A program made the position numbers and the translations under genes. 64,000 bases of DNA from Bacteroidota bacterium. Lineage in GTDB: Bacteria > Bacteroidota > Bacteroidia > Bacteroidales > VadinHA17. The notes below the pieces were generated by a model that saw nothing but the letters and a program-made list of their open reading frames with translations, made no database searches and had not been told where the DNA came from. Positions 1-9,072 of the stretch are shown here, one piece after another (the first letter of the stretch is position 1; each line of letters begins with the position of its first letter). Location of the stretch: positions 36,769-100,768 of the forward strand of contig DRFJ01000047.1 of the NCBI GenBank assembly GCA_011050615.1. Reading direction: 5' to 3'.

Positions 1-2
1 TA

Positions 3-560
3 CTTTCACTTATTGCAATTTACATATTCGTTGAAAGGTTTTATGTGATTACCAGGGCAGGTCACGAGGACATGAATTTCATGAACAGGATAAAGGATTA
101 TATATATGACAGTAAAATCGATGCAGCGGCAGCCCTGTGCAAATCAAGCAAGTCGCCCGCCTCACGAATGGTTGAAAAGGGTATTACCCGGATTGGCCGC
201 CCGCTCAATGATGTTAACACCGCAATTGAAAATGTGGGTAAGCTGGAAGTGTACAAGCTTGAAAAGGGGCTGCCCACCCTGGCAACTATCGCGGGCGCAG
301 CACCTATGATTGGATTTCTTGGTACGGTTATTGGTATGATTAAAGCGTTCTATGACATGTCAAATGCGGGTAATAATATTGATGTGTCACTGCTGAGTAA
401 CGGCATTTACACTGCTATGGTGACAACAGTTGCTGGCTTAATAGTTGGAATCCTGGCATATTTTGCCTATAATATACTGGTATCAAAGGTTGAGAAAGTG
501 ATCTTCAGGCTCGAAGCTACATCAACTGAGTTTATGGATATACTGAATGAACCGGCTTAA
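3..560 (+). CDS. MotA/TolQ/ExbB proton channel family protein, 5' truncated by window edge
   Basis: This is the C-terminal 185 residues of an ExbB/TolQ inner-membrane proton channel subunit, which drives TonB- or Tol-dependent processes at the outer membrane. The reading frame is open back to base 3, so the start lies outside the window. The visible part has the family's end of transmembrane segment 1 (reading SLIAIYIFVERFY), a cytoplasmic helical region, and the two C-terminal membrane helices, including the conserved stretch GAAPMIGFLGTVIGMIKAF and the later TAMVTTVAGLIVGI. It is followed 10 nt later by an ExbD-like gene and then by a TonB-like gene, as expected for an exbB-exbD-tonB operon. 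Motifs alone do not separate ExbB from TolQ; the TonB-like partner favours ExbB. Confidence 0.93.
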   Translation, partial: LSLIAIYIFVERFYVITRAGHEDMNFMNRIKDYIYDSKIDAAAALCKSSKSPASRMVEKGITRIGRPLNDVNTAIENVGKLEVYKLEKGLPTLATIAGAAPMIGFLGTVIGMIKAFYDMSNAGNNIDVSLLSNGIYTAMVTTVAGLIVGILAYFAYNILVSKVEKVIFRLEATSTEFMDILNEPA

Positions 561-570
561 CTGATTAATC

Positions 571-963
571 ATGGCAATTACTTCAAGAAACAAAATAAAT
601 GCGCAGTTCAGTATGGCAGGGATGTCTGATATTGTCTTCCTCCTTTTGATTTTTTTTATGATAACTTCAACCCTGATACATCCCACTGCACTGAAATTGC
701 TGCTGCCACAAGGAAGCAGCCAGACTTCGGCAAAACCACTGACAACCATTTCCATAACAAGAGACCTGCAATACTACATAGAAGATCAGAATGTGGCTTT
801 TGAGGATCTTGAAGCCGCATTGAGACAGAAGATCGGGCAGAGTGAAGAAATGTATGTTTCACTGCATGCTGACAAGACCGTTCCCATTGAGCACGTGGTT
901 AAAGTAATGAACATAGCTAAAAATAATCAATATAAACTGATTCTTGCGACGAGTCCTAAATAA
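571..963 (+). CDS. ExbD/TolR family biopolymer transport protein
   Basis: This 130-residue protein is the ExbD/TolR partner of the upstream channel. It has a short cytoplasmic N-terminus, one transmembrane helix at about residues 18-37 beginning MSDIVFLLL, with the conserved membrane aspartate at residue 20, and a periplasmic domain. The aspartate is the residue that family members use in proton translocation. The gene starts 10 nt after the exbB-like stop, and its own stop lies inside the start region of the TonB-like gene, so the three are very probably co-transcribed and translationally coupled. Length is normal for the family (about 130-150 residues). Confidence 0.95.
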   Translation: MAITSRNKINAQFSMAGMSDIVFLLLIFFMITSTLIHPTALKLLLPQGSSQTSAKPLTTISITRDLQYYIEDQNVAFEDLEAALRQKIGQSEEMYVSLHADKTVPIEHVVKVMNIAKNNQYKLILATSPK

Positions 964-1861
964 CGACTTGTATGACTTTCCGTCTGAAAAGAAGAAAGGC
1001 ATAATTGGTACAGTAATATTTCATATAATACTGGCCGTTATACTTATTGTGACCGGTTTTCAACCACCCGAGCCACCACCCCGGGAAGAAGGTATCCTGA
1101 TAAATTTCGGAACCGATGAAACCGGTTCAGGCTTACTTGAGCCGGCACCATCTTCAAGCCAGGAAGAAAGCAGCCAGGCTGAAGAAATACCTGCTGCGCC
1201 AGTTACTGAATCCCGGACAGAAGAAACTCAGATGACACAGGATTTTGAGGAAGCGCCTGTTGTGGAGAAGAAGGTTGAGCAGCCTGACCCTGAAACTGAG
1301 AAACGCAGGCGGGAAGCCCTTGAAGCCGAAAGGACCCGTCAGCAGCAACTGGAAGAAGAACGCTTGAGAAAGGAAGCTGAAGAAGCTGAAAAAAGACGGC
1401 TTGAAGAAGAGCAACAACGCCGTACAGACATAATGAACCGGACACGCGATGCACTCGAGAGGGCAAATGCAAGGGGTACAGACACAAATGCGAACGAAGG
1501 AATTGCAGGAGGCCGGGGTAACCAGGGTGTTGAAACCGGGGTTGCAGGTGCTGCCAATTACGGTGAAGGATCGGGAACAGGAGATAAAGGAGTATCCTTC
1601 GATCTTAGCGGCCGACAGGCCAGGTCGCTGCCCAAACCTAACTATGATATCCAGAGTGAGGGCATAGTTGTTGTTGAAGTGACGGTCGACCGTAACGGTA
1701 ATGTAACCCAGGCGGTAGCCGGTGTTAAAGGATCAACAACCCTGGAAGAATATTTCCTGAGGGTTGCCCGCGATGCCGCCATGGCTGCTAAATTCGACCG
1801 CAAACCGGATGCACCGGTCTTCCAGAAGGGAAAAATAACCTACCATTTTATCCTCAGGTAA
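944..1861 (+). CDS. TonB-like energy transducer with coiled-coil linker
   Basis: The 305-residue product has a single N-terminal membrane anchor (about residues 20-39), a Pro/Glu-rich periplasmic stretch, a strongly charged Glu/Arg/Lys helix at about residues 105-170 that should form a coiled coil, a Gly/Asn-rich linker, and a C-terminal TonB-type domain (about 225-305) with the pattern GIVVVEVTVDRNGNVTQA. It presumably links the ExbB/ExbD motor to outer-membrane receptors. No ATG is available at the N-terminus: the frame opens with TTG at 944, overlapping exbD by 20 nt, and a second TTG lies at 968. Either could be used through translational coupling. The coiled coil resembles TolA more than classical TonB, so a Tol-like role is the main alternative. 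Confidence 0.85.
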   Translation: MRRVLNNDLYDFPSEKKKGIIGTVIFHIILAVILIVTGFQPPEPPPREEGILINFGTDETGSGLLEPAPSSSQEESSQAEEIPAAPVTESRTEETQMTQDFEEAPVVEKKVEQPDPETEKRRREALEAERTRQQQLEEERLRKEAEEAEKRRLEEEQQRRTDIMNRTRDALERANARGTDTNANEGIAGGRGNQGVETGVAGAANYGEGSGTGDKGVSFDLSGRQARSLPKPNYDIQSEGIVVVEVTVDRNGNVTQAVAGVKGSTTLEEYFLRVARDAAMAAKFDRKPDAPVFQKGKITYHFILR

Positions 1862-2639
1862 AAAGGTCGAAGCCCCCCAGAAGTTTTACTGCGGAAACAA
1901 ATACTGCCAGTAGAAGTATTATCCTCACGAATTTGGGACCCCAGCTCACAGCAGTGCGGACACCTATGAATGCTCCCAGCATATTTCCTATCGCAAGTAT
2001 CAGGCCCACACGCAGGTTTACCTGCCCGTTAATGAAAAATATTACCAGTGCAAAAGCTGTGTAGATCAAAATGATAAACACTTTAAGAGCATTGGCCTTA
2101 ACAAGATCTGCTCCCACCCCCAGGACAAGACCCGCCAGAAGGAAAAAACCAACACCGGCCTGGATGAAACCTCCATAAACTCCTATAAGGAAAAAAATTA
2201 CTATCCGCCAGAACCTGGGACTGCCATCTATAATTCCGGCCTGTTCTATAATCCACCTGTCAGGTTTTATAAGGATTATAAAGAACATAAATATCAGTAA
2301 GCCTCCTATGAATAAGCTCAGTATATGTTCATTAAAATTAACGGCTATCAATGCACCAACAAGAGAGCCGGCAGTGGCCGGTATTACCAGCCATAAGCCT
2401 TCCCTGTACTCAAACACTTTTCGCTTCTTGAAACTACCTACGGCAACAATGTTCTGCAGAAAAATAGCCACCCGGTTTGTACCGTTAGCTATGGTTGCCG
2501 GCAGCCCGAGAAACATGAGCAATGGTAAGGTTAGGAGTGACCCGCTGCCAGCCATCGTATTGACAAAACCGGCAATAATACCAACCGCGATAATTGCCAG
2601 ATAAGTATACCACTCCATAAATATCTTAATGATTGTCAC
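1854..2639 (-). CDS. TSUP family sulfite/sulfonate exporter-like permease (TauE/SafE)
   Basis: This is a 261-residue integral membrane protein with about eight hydrophobic helices. It has the TauE/SafE (TSUP) hallmark near the N-terminus, GIIAGFVNTMAGSGSLLTLP, and a matching half-repeat around GVYGGFIQAGVGFFLLAGL. TSUP proteins move sulfur-containing or organic anions; the substrate cannot be told from sequence. Its 3' end overlaps the TonB-like gene by 8 nt in convergent orientation, and its 5' end overlaps the upstream response regulator by 14 nt, so the two minus-strand genes are probably one transcript. Confidence 0.9.
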   Translation of the reverse strand: MTIIKIFMEWYTYLAIIAVGIIAGFVNTMAGSGSLLTLPLLMFLGLPATIANGTNRVAIFLQNIVAVGSFKKRKVFEYREGLWLVIPATAGSLVGALIAVNFNEHILSLFIGGLLIFMFFIILIKPDRWIIEQAGIIDGSPRFWRIVIFFLIGVYGGFIQAGVGFFLLAGLVLGVGADLVKANALKVFIILIYTAFALVIFFINGQVNLRVGLILAIGNMLGAFIGVRTAVSWGPKFVRIILLLAVFVSAVKLLGGFDLFT

Positions 2640-3018
2640 CGCCCAGAATCTCAGCTATTGCCTTTTCCAGGTTTGAAATGAGTGAATTATCCTTTATTAT
2701 ATAATCGGTTATCCCTTTCCGGGCCATTTCCAGTACAACATCCCCCCTGTCCTGTCCCGATAACATCACAACAGGAATGCCAGGATTTATCTCCTTAATT
2801 TTATCGTAAATTTCCATCCCGTTTAAGACCTTAATCCCTGATTTGAAAAAATAATAATCGAGGATTATCATGTCAGGATTCCTGTCAAGGGCTTCAATGC
2901 ACTCTTCACCATATTCAAACGGTTCAACTAGATACTCTTCTGAATTGAACCGTTTAATAACCAACTGGTTGATGAATGGATCATCATCCACTATAAATAA
3001 TAGTTTCCTTTTGCTCAT
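2626..3018 (-). CDS. Single-domain response regulator (receiver domain only)
   Basis: This 130-residue protein is a lone CheY-like receiver domain. The acidic pocket is DDD at residues 11-13, the phospho-acceptor is Asp54 in the motif IILDYYF, and the later conserved switch Ser/Thr (VVMLSG) and Lys (YIIKDN) are present. There is no output domain, so it must act through protein contacts with a kinase, phosphatase or target that is not in this window. It overlaps the TSUP permease gene by 14 nt; that link is conserved organisation at most and does not reveal the signal. Confidence 0.93.
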   Translation of the reverse strand: MSKRKLLFIVDDDPFINQLVIKRFNSEEYLVEPFEYGEECIEALDRNPDMIILDYYFFKSGIKVLNGMEIYDKIKEINPGIPVVMLSGQDRGDVVLEMARKGITDYIIKDNSLISNLEKAIAEILGGDNH

Positions 3019-3106
3019 TAAACAGTCTGAGTTGGATCAGGTGTAAAGATATATAAAATGTTTAAAAAGAAAAGAAATATTGAAAACCCGGCCTTAAACT
3101 AAAGGA

Positions 3107-4387
3107 TTACCAGCTAAAAAGAGGATAAGGCTTCATCATTTCCTTTACTTTAGCCCCGACAGAGGAGATTACTTTTTCATCCTCAATGTTTGATATAACC
3201 TTATCAATAAGTTCCACGATGAGACCCATAGAATCTTCCTTAAGTCCGCGTGTAGTAATGGCAGCGGTTCCCACGCGCAAACCTGATGTCTGGAAAGGTG
3301 ACCTTGAGTCAAAAGGTACCATATTCTTATTTACTGTAATATGGGCTTTAACAAGGGTATTTTCAACCTGTTTGCCAGTTATTTCAGGATATTTTGTTCT
3401 CAGGTCTATCAACATCGAATGATTATCAGTTCCACCTGATATTACCTTATAGCCCATATTGAGGAATGTATCGGCCATCACGGATGCATTTTTTTGAACC
3501 TGTGACTGGTACACTTTAAATTCAGGAATCAGCGCCTCTCCAAAAGCTACTGCCTTTGAGGCAATTACATGCTCAAGCGGACCTCCCTGAGTACCTGGGA
3601 AGACTGCGGAATCAATAAGGGACGACATTTTCCTTACTTCCCCTTTTTTGGTGGTTTTGCCCCAGGGATTATCAAAATCTTTACCTATCAGGATAAATCC
3701 TCCTCTTGGTCCCCTGAGCGTTTTATGTGTTGTTGAAGTTACAATATGAGCATACTTAACCGGGTTTTTCAACAAGCCTGCGGCTATCAGGCCTGCCGGG
3801 TGTGCCATATCAACCATGAATATTGCACCTATACTGTCTGCAATATTCCTGATTCTTTCATAATCCCACTCGCGTGAATAAGCCGAAGCTCCCCCGACAA
3901 TCATTTTAGGCCTTTCTTTCAGAGCAAGCTCTTCCAGTTTATTATAATCGATAAGCCCGGTGTCTTCATCAACACCATAAGCTACCGGCCTGTAAAGAAT
4001 ACCCGATGCATTAACAGGCGAACCATGAGTAAGGTGCCCTCCATGAGCCAGGTCGAGTCCCATAAAAGTATCCCCAGGTTCCAGTACAGTCATAAAAACA
4101 GCCATATTGGCCTGAGCTCCCGCATGAGGTTGAACATTGGCAAATTCAGCATCATATAATTCCTTCAGGCGTTCAATTGCAATTGTCTCTGACTGATCAA
4201 CTATTTCACAGCCTCCGTAATAACGCTTCCCGGGGTATCCTTCAGCATATTTATTGGTCATAACAGACCCCATGGCTTCAAGAACCTGATTACTCACAAA
4301 ATTTTCTGATGCTATTAACTCAATGCCATCAAGTTGTCTTTGTCTTTCTTTTTCAATAAGATCAAATATTATAGTATCTCTTTTCAT
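3107..4387 (-). CDS. glyA: Serine hydroxymethyltransferase
   Basis: This is a complete 426-residue cytoplasmic PLP enzyme that interconverts serine and glycine while charging tetrahydrofolate with a one-carbon unit. It has the family's N-terminal substrate-binding text IELIASENF (22-30), the folate/PLP region HGGHLTHG, and the Schiff-base lysine Lys222 within [14 protein letters not shown]. Length is typical of bacterial GlyA. The gene stands alone, 88 nt downstream of the response regulator start on the same strand, and has its own upstream gap of about 160 bp shared with the divergent pectin cluster. Confidence 0.98.
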   Translation of the reverse strand: MKRDTIIFDLIEKERQRQLDGIELIASENFVSNQVLEAMGSVMTNKYAEGYPGKRYYGGCEIVDQSETIAIERLKELYDAEFANVQPHAGAQANMAVFMTVLEPGDTFMGLDLAHGGHLTHGSPVNASGILYRPVAYGVDEDTGLIDYNKLEELALKERPKMIVGGASAYSREWDYERIRNIADSIGAIFMVDMAHPAGLIAAGLLKNPVKYAHIVTSTTHKTLRGPRGGFILIGKDFDNPWGKTTKKGEVRKMSSLIDSAVFPGTQGGPLEHVIASKAVAFGEALIPEFKVYQSQVQKNASVMADTFLNMGYKVISGGTDNHSMLIDLRTKYPEITGKQVENTLVKAHITVNKNMVPFDSRSPFQTSGLRVGTAAITTRGLKEDSMGLIVELIDKVISNIEDEKVISSVGAKVKEMMKPYPLFSW

Positions 4388-4546
4388 TTTTTTTTGTTAA
4401 TTAATTTTATAATATCTATTTCATTAACTCTTCCAGTCGATTGCCTTAAACAAATATAAGGCTAATTTTACTATATTAGGCGGTGATTTACTTTTATATT
4501 GTAAATCCCGTTAACATCTTTAGTTCTAAACATTTAATATTCAGCC

Positions 4547-5701
4547 ATGATTAACAAATCAAAAAAAACCGGGACTCTGAACATAATAATCACCACATCA
4601 ATAATTGTTGTTTTGTTCACCCTTGCAGGCTGTAGAAATGAAAAAACCTGCATAAGTTATTATGAAATAAGCCAGGAAAAAATTAAACTCCCTGCAACAG
4701 AATTCAACCCGGAATATTATATCTGCTATAGGGCTGATAAGATAATCATTGATGGGGTACTTGACGATCTATCGTGGAGATCCGCGGAATGGACAAAGGA
4801 CTTTGTGGATATTGAAGGCGAACTAAAAACCCCTCCACTTCACAGGACAAGGGTCAAAATGCTTTGGGATGATAACTTCCTGTATATAGCTGCAGAGCTT
4901 ACAGAACCACATATCTGGGCAAGGCTGAGGCAAAGAGATACAGTGATATTCTATGATAATGATTTTGAAGTATTTATTGATCCGGATGGTGATACCCATG
5001 AATACCTGGAGTTTGAGATGAATGCATTTAATACCTTATGGGATCTTCTCCTGACAAAGCCATACCGCGACAATGGCAGGGTCGCTGATGCATGGGATAT
5101 CAGTGGAATTCAAACAGCAGTCAGTATCCATGGCACAATAAATGATCCTTCCGACATAGATGATAAATGGGTGCTTGAGCTGGCTTTCCCGATGACTGTT
5201 CTTACTGAGTTCGGACCCGGACCCCTTGATGGCTCCCAGTGGAGAATCAATTTTTCCAGGGTTAACTGGCGTACCGTGATTGAAGAAGGCAGCTATGAAA
5301 AAGCAAGAGATCCGGAAACCGGAAGAAGCTATCCTGAATACAACTGGGTATGGTCACAGCAGGGACTTATCAACATGCACTACCCTGAAAGATGGGGCTA
5401 CCTCCAGTTTTCTGAAATAAAGGCGGGTGAAGGAATTGCTGAATTTATTGTAAACCCTGATGAAGACCTGAAATGGAGTCTAAGGACACTATATTATGCA
5501 CAGAGAAATTATGCAGCAGAAAAGGGATTTTATACCCAGAATATTGATGAACTCCGGGAGTACGGGTATGAAGGTGATGAATATGAGCCATGTATCCTGC
5601 TTAAACCATTTGGTTATGAAGCATATGTGCTTTCAGAAAATTCTCAATTACTCTGGACAATAGATAATTACGGGAAAGTCTGCAGTAATAAAACAAGGTA
5701 A
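4547..5701 (+). CDS. CBM9-like/DOMON-type carbohydrate-binding lipoprotein
   Basis: This 384-residue protein begins with a hydrophobic signal ending in a lipobox (TLAGC), so it should be a lipoprotein. From about residue 60 it has the pattern typical of carbohydrate-binding family 9-like proteins: IIIDGVLDDLSW followed by a beta-sandwich with RTRVKMLWDDNFLYIAAEL and a DNDFEVFIDPDGDTHEY segment. The extreme C-terminus (about 310-384) is an extra small region of unknown role. It is the first gene of the plus-strand cluster 4.5-12 kb with GH29, GH28 and GH106 enzymes, and probably holds plant cell-wall glycan at the surface. No catalytic residues are recognisable. Confidence 0.82.
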   Translation: MINKSKKTGTLNIIITTSIIVVLFTLAGCRNEKTCISYYEISQEKIKLPATEFNPEYYICYRADKIIIDGVLDDLSWRSAEWTKDFVDIEGELKTPPLHRTRVKMLWDDNFLYIAAELTEPHIWARLRQRDTVIFYDNDFEVFIDPDGDTHEYLEFEMNAFNTLWDLLLTKPYRDNGRVADAWDISGIQTAVSIHGTINDPSDIDDKWVLELAFPMTVLTEFGPGPLDGSQWRINFSRVNWRTVIEEGSYEKARDPETGRSYPEYNWVWSQQGLINMHYPERWGYLQFSEIKAGEGIAEFIVNPDEDLKWSLRTLYYAQRNYAAEKGFYTQNIDELREYGYEGDEYEPCILLKPFGYEAYVLSENSQLLWTIDNYGKVCSNKTR

Positions 5702-5736
5702 TGGTCGATTGAAATCATGGACTTAAAACATATAAC

Positions 5737-7257
5737 ATGCAACTTAATCCAAAGACAGTTATAATAATCGTTCTGGTAGCTTTATCCTCATGTATGCACA
5801 GGCCTGAAAATGAAGAAGGTCCCTATTATAAAAAATCAGTATCCTTTCCTCCCGGCCTGAGCCAGGAAGATAAAATAAAAATGGCTGCAAGAGTAGTCCC
5901 TGACAGTCAACAACTTGAATGGCAAAAACTTGAAATGACCGCCTTCATTCATTTCACAGTAAATACTTTCACAGGTCTTGAGTGGGGAACGGGAGAAGAG
6001 TCACCTGAATTATTCAACCCATCGGAATTCGATGCAAGACAGTGGGCAAGGATAATTTCTGAAGCAGGCATGAAAATGATAATTCTGACATGTAAACATC
6101 ATGACGGTTTTTGCCTCTGGCCTACAAAAACAACTGATCATTCCGTAAAATACAGCAGATGGCGTTCAGGCAGAGGTGATGTTGTTAAAGAGGTTAAGCA
6201 AGCCTGTGATGAGTATGGACTCAAGTTTGGTATTTACCTGTCGCCCTGGGACAGGAATGCTGAATCATATGGAGACTCACCTGCATATAATAATTTTTTC
6301 ATGGAACAACTTAAAGAATTATTAACATGGTATGGTAAAGTGGATGAGGTGTGGTTTGACGGAGCCAATGGTGAGGGACCAAACGGGAAGGTTCAGGTAT
6401 ATGACTGGGAATCCTATTACCGGCTTATTGAAAGGTACCAGCCCGGGGCTGTAACGGCCATAATGGGAGAAGACATAAGATGGGTAGGCACCGAAACGGG
6501 ATATGGCAGGGAAACGGAGTGGAGCGTAACAGCCCTGGCACCTGGTGGTGGTATTGAAAGCAGGAACATAAATGAAAATCTCGGCCTGCAGTCCAGCTCT
6601 CCCGATCTGGGCTCGGGAAAAATTATTGAAATGGCGGATAAACTTTTCTGGTATCCTGCAGAAGTAGATGTATCAATACGCCCGGGATGGTTTTACCATA
6701 AGGAGGAAGATGATAAGGTCAAATCACTTGAAAAATTGTTCGACATATATATTAATTCGGTTGGCAGAAACGCAGTTTTACTGCTAAATATTCCCCCCGA
6801 TACCCGGGGACTGATTCATGAGAATGATGCCATGAGGCTGAAAGAGCTTAAGACCTGCCTTGACATGACTTTTGAAGATAATATCGCCTTCAGGGCCTTT
6901 ACCCGCCATCCCGGTGCCCGGAAAAGTGTTGACGGTAAGGATGGCACATATACCAGTATTGATGAATTTCCGGCTGAAATTGAATATAAATTTCCTTTTA
7001 CCAGGGAATTTAATCTCTTCATGATCAAAGAAAACATAGCAAAAGGTCAGAGAATAGAAGAATTCAGGATAGAAGCCCTGGTAAACGAAGATTGGGTTGA
7101 ACTGGGATCTTCGACAACGGTAGGATATAAGAAGCTACTCACCTTCCCAAATACAACAAGTGACAGGATAAGACTTACAATCAAGCAATCAAGAGATAAG
7201 GCCATGATTACTGAAATAGGTCTGTTTTTAACACCTGACAGTATAAGTGCAGATTGA
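5737..7257 (+). CDS. GH29 alpha-L-fucosidase, lipoprotein
   Basis: This 506-residue enzyme has a short lipoprotein signal (lipobox around ALSSC, Cys19) and a GH29 catalytic TIM barrel. Recognisable motifs are CKHHDGFCLW (119-128) and VDEVWFDGANG (202-212), in which Asp208 matches the GH29 catalytic nucleophile. The last 120 residues resemble the beta-sandwich that follows the barrel in family members, with SVDGKDGTYTS and a FRIEAL..W..L pattern. It should hydrolyse alpha-L-fucosyl linkages on plant or algal glycans. It lies 36 nt after the CBM9-like gene in the same direction. Exact linkage preference is not readable. Confidence 0.93.
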   Translation: MQLNPKTVIIIVLVALSSCMHRPENEEGPYYKKSVSFPPGLSQEDKIKMAARVVPDSQQLEWQKLEMTAFIHFTVNTFTGLEWGTGEESPELFNPSEFDARQWARIISEAGMKMIILTCKHHDGFCLWPTKTTDHSVKYSRWRSGRGDVVKEVKQACDEYGLKFGIYLSPWDRNAESYGDSPAYNNFFMEQLKELLTWYGKVDEVWFDGANGEGPNGKVQVYDWESYYRLIERYQPGAVTAIMGEDIRWVGTETGYGRETEWSVTALAPGGGIESRNINENLGLQSSSPDLGSGKIIEMADKLFWYPAEVDVSIRPGWFYHKEEDDKVKSLEKLFDIYINSVGRNAVLLLNIPPDTRGLIHENDAMRLKELKTCLDMTFEDNIAFRAFTRHPGARKSVDGKDGTYTSIDEFPAEIEYKFPFTREFNLFMIKENIAKGQRIEEFRIEALVNEDWVELGSSTTVGYKKLLTFPNTTSDRIRLTIKQSRDKAMITEIGLFLTPDSISAD

Positions 7258-7594
7258 AAAAAACTTATTAAAATAATAATATCCAAGTTCTTACAAAACA
7301 TTCTTCTACTGCAGAATTGCCTGTTACAGGAATTACTTTCCTGCTTTTAGTTACTGCACTGTTTACCAGGGGTTTTACCAGTGCACTCCTCCTGGAGGCC
7401 TGAGTATTGCTGGTTTCAATTAAGATAATTATGATGCATTATAAACATAGTCTCTCAACCTGAATACACTTAACAAGCCGGAAGAAATTGAAGAGATTGA
7501 TAAAAACAGGGAATAAGAAACAGACGTGTCTCTCCTGCATCATTTCGAACCAAATATTTATTAAATTAGGGATTTAATTCTTAAATCCTTTATT
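7258..7594. other. Intergenic gap without a recognisable gene
   Basis: This 337-base gap separates GH29 from GH28. All frames are broken by stops. It contains a 7-bp inverted repeat (TGCACTG at 7355-7361, CAGTGCA at 7379-7385) with a 17-nt loop and no U-tract, which is too weak to call a terminator. The gap suggests that GH28-GH106 may have their own promoter, but I found no clear TAnnTTTG box close to 7595. Confidence 0.6.
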
Positions 7595-9067
7595 ATGAAA
7601 CTTCTCAGAGCATTGTTTCTCTTTATTCTGATCTCTACAATTAACTTACATTCACAAGATTATAAAGCTTCCCTCTTCGGTATAGAGTCAAATGGCACCA
7701 CTCTCAATACCACATCCATCCAGAAGGCTATTGATTATATCCATGAGAATGGCGGGGGAAGGCTTGTATTTTATGTCGGCCGCTACCTTACAGGTACCGT
7801 TCACCTGAAATCCGATGTAACAATACAGCTTGAAGAAGGAGCCATACTTGCAGGATCGGCTAACCCCTTCGATTATGAACGCATTGGATCATGGATGGCT
7901 CTCATCTTTGCCCATGACCAGGAAAACATAGGTATAACAGGCAAGGGTGTCATTGACGGCCGCGGATACCTTGTAGCCAATAATATCCTTTCCATGGTCC
8001 ACAAAGGCATCATCAAGGATCCCAGTGGCCTGCTATGGGATAGGCCCAGGGAAGGTATACGTCCGCAGAATATATATTTCAAGGGATGTAAGAACGTCCA
8101 CATTCAGGGTATTATGCTGAAGGATCCGGCAAGCTGGAACCAGCAATATGACCAGTGTAAAAACCTTATTGTTGAAGACCTTTTGATCGACAGTAAATCA
8201 TACTGGAATAATGATGGTGTGGATATAGTCGACTGTGACAGCGTTATTGTAAGAAACTGTTATATAGACGCTGCTGATGACGGCATCTGCCTGAAGTCAC
8301 ACAGTGCTGATTTCGTTTGCCAGAATGTATATATATACAACAATACAGTACGCACCAGTGCCAATGGCATAAAATTCGGCACAGTATCCCGCGGTGGTTT
8401 CAAAAATATAAAAATCATAAACAATACAGTTTATGACACTTACCGTTCAGCTATAACCTTTGCAGCGGTAGATGGCGGTTTTGTTGAGAATATTATTGTT
8501 GACAGCCTGCGGTCTATTAATAACGGGAATGTCATTTTCCTGAGGATAGGAGAACGACAGAAAGGACTTAAGGGAAGAATGGATAATATAAGCATTTCGA
8601 ATCTCTATGCCGAAGTACCGGCCTCAAAACCGGATGCAGGCTATAATTATGAAGGGCCTGTCGAAGAAAATCCACGAAATATCTCACCCTCTGCCATCGT
8701 TGGAATGCCGGATGTTCCCATAAAGAATGTCAAACTTAAGAATATTGAAATAGTAATGCCCGGAGGAGGCGATCCCTTTTATGCCAGGGTGAAACTTGAT
8801 GAACTGGATAAGGTGCCTGAAATGGCCGACAAATACCCGGAATTTTCGATGTTCAAGGAACTGCCGGCCTGGGGCTTTTATATAAGACATGCTGAGAATA
8901 TTGAATTCGAGAATGTCATCCTCAGGTGCAAGAAAGAAGACTACCGTAGAGCCATAGTGCTTGATGATGTACATAATGCCGTTTTCAAATCACTCACAGT
9001 GGAAGAACCCGGTGAGGATAAAGAACCGGTATTCCAGTACAGGTCTTCAGGCATACAGATCAGGTAA
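7595..9067 (+). CDS. GH28 family polygalacturonase-like glycoside hydrolase
   Basis: This 490-residue secreted protein has a signal peptide (about 1-20, ending NLHSQ) followed by a right-handed beta-helix. GH28 catalytic aspartates are visible as NNDGVD (205-210, Asp207) and AADDGICLKS (Asp228 and Asp229). The usual GHG histidine block is replaced by a GIKFGTVSRGG segment, which is common in exo-acting or rhamnogalacturonan-active relatives. It likely cuts galacturonic-acid-containing backbones in pectin in the periplasm. It is 5 nt upstream of the GH106 gene, so the two are surely co-expressed. Substrate (homogalacturonan or rhamnogalacturonan) is inference; the GH106 neighbour favours the latter. 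Confidence 0.93.
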   Translation: MKLLRALFLFILISTINLHSQDYKASLFGIESNGTTLNTTSIQKAIDYIHENGGGRLVFYVGRYLTGTVHLKSDVTIQLEEGAILAGSANPFDYERIGSWMALIFAHDQENIGITGKGVIDGRGYLVANNILSMVHKGIIKDPSGLLWDRPREGIRPQNIYFKGCKNVHIQGIMLKDPASWNQQYDQCKNLIVEDLLIDSKSYWNNDGVDIVDCDSVIVRNCYIDAADDGICLKSHSADFVCQNVYIYNNTVRTSANGIKFGTVSRGGFKNIKIINNTVYDTYRSAITFAAVDGGFVENIIVDSLRSINNGNVIFLRIGERQKGLKGRMDNISISNLYAEVPASKPDAGYNYEGPVEENPRNISPSAIVGMPDVPIKNVKLKNIEIVMPGGGDPFYARVKLDELDKVPEMADKYPEFSMFKELPAWGFYIRHAENIEFENVILRCKKEDYRRAIVLDDVHNAVFKSLTVEEPGEDKEPVFQYRSSGIQIR

Positions 9068-9072
9068 GAAAA

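Noticed and set aside
7355..7385. Inverted repeat between GH29 and GH28 as terminator.
   Set aside because: Only 7 bp with a 17-nt loop and no following T-run.
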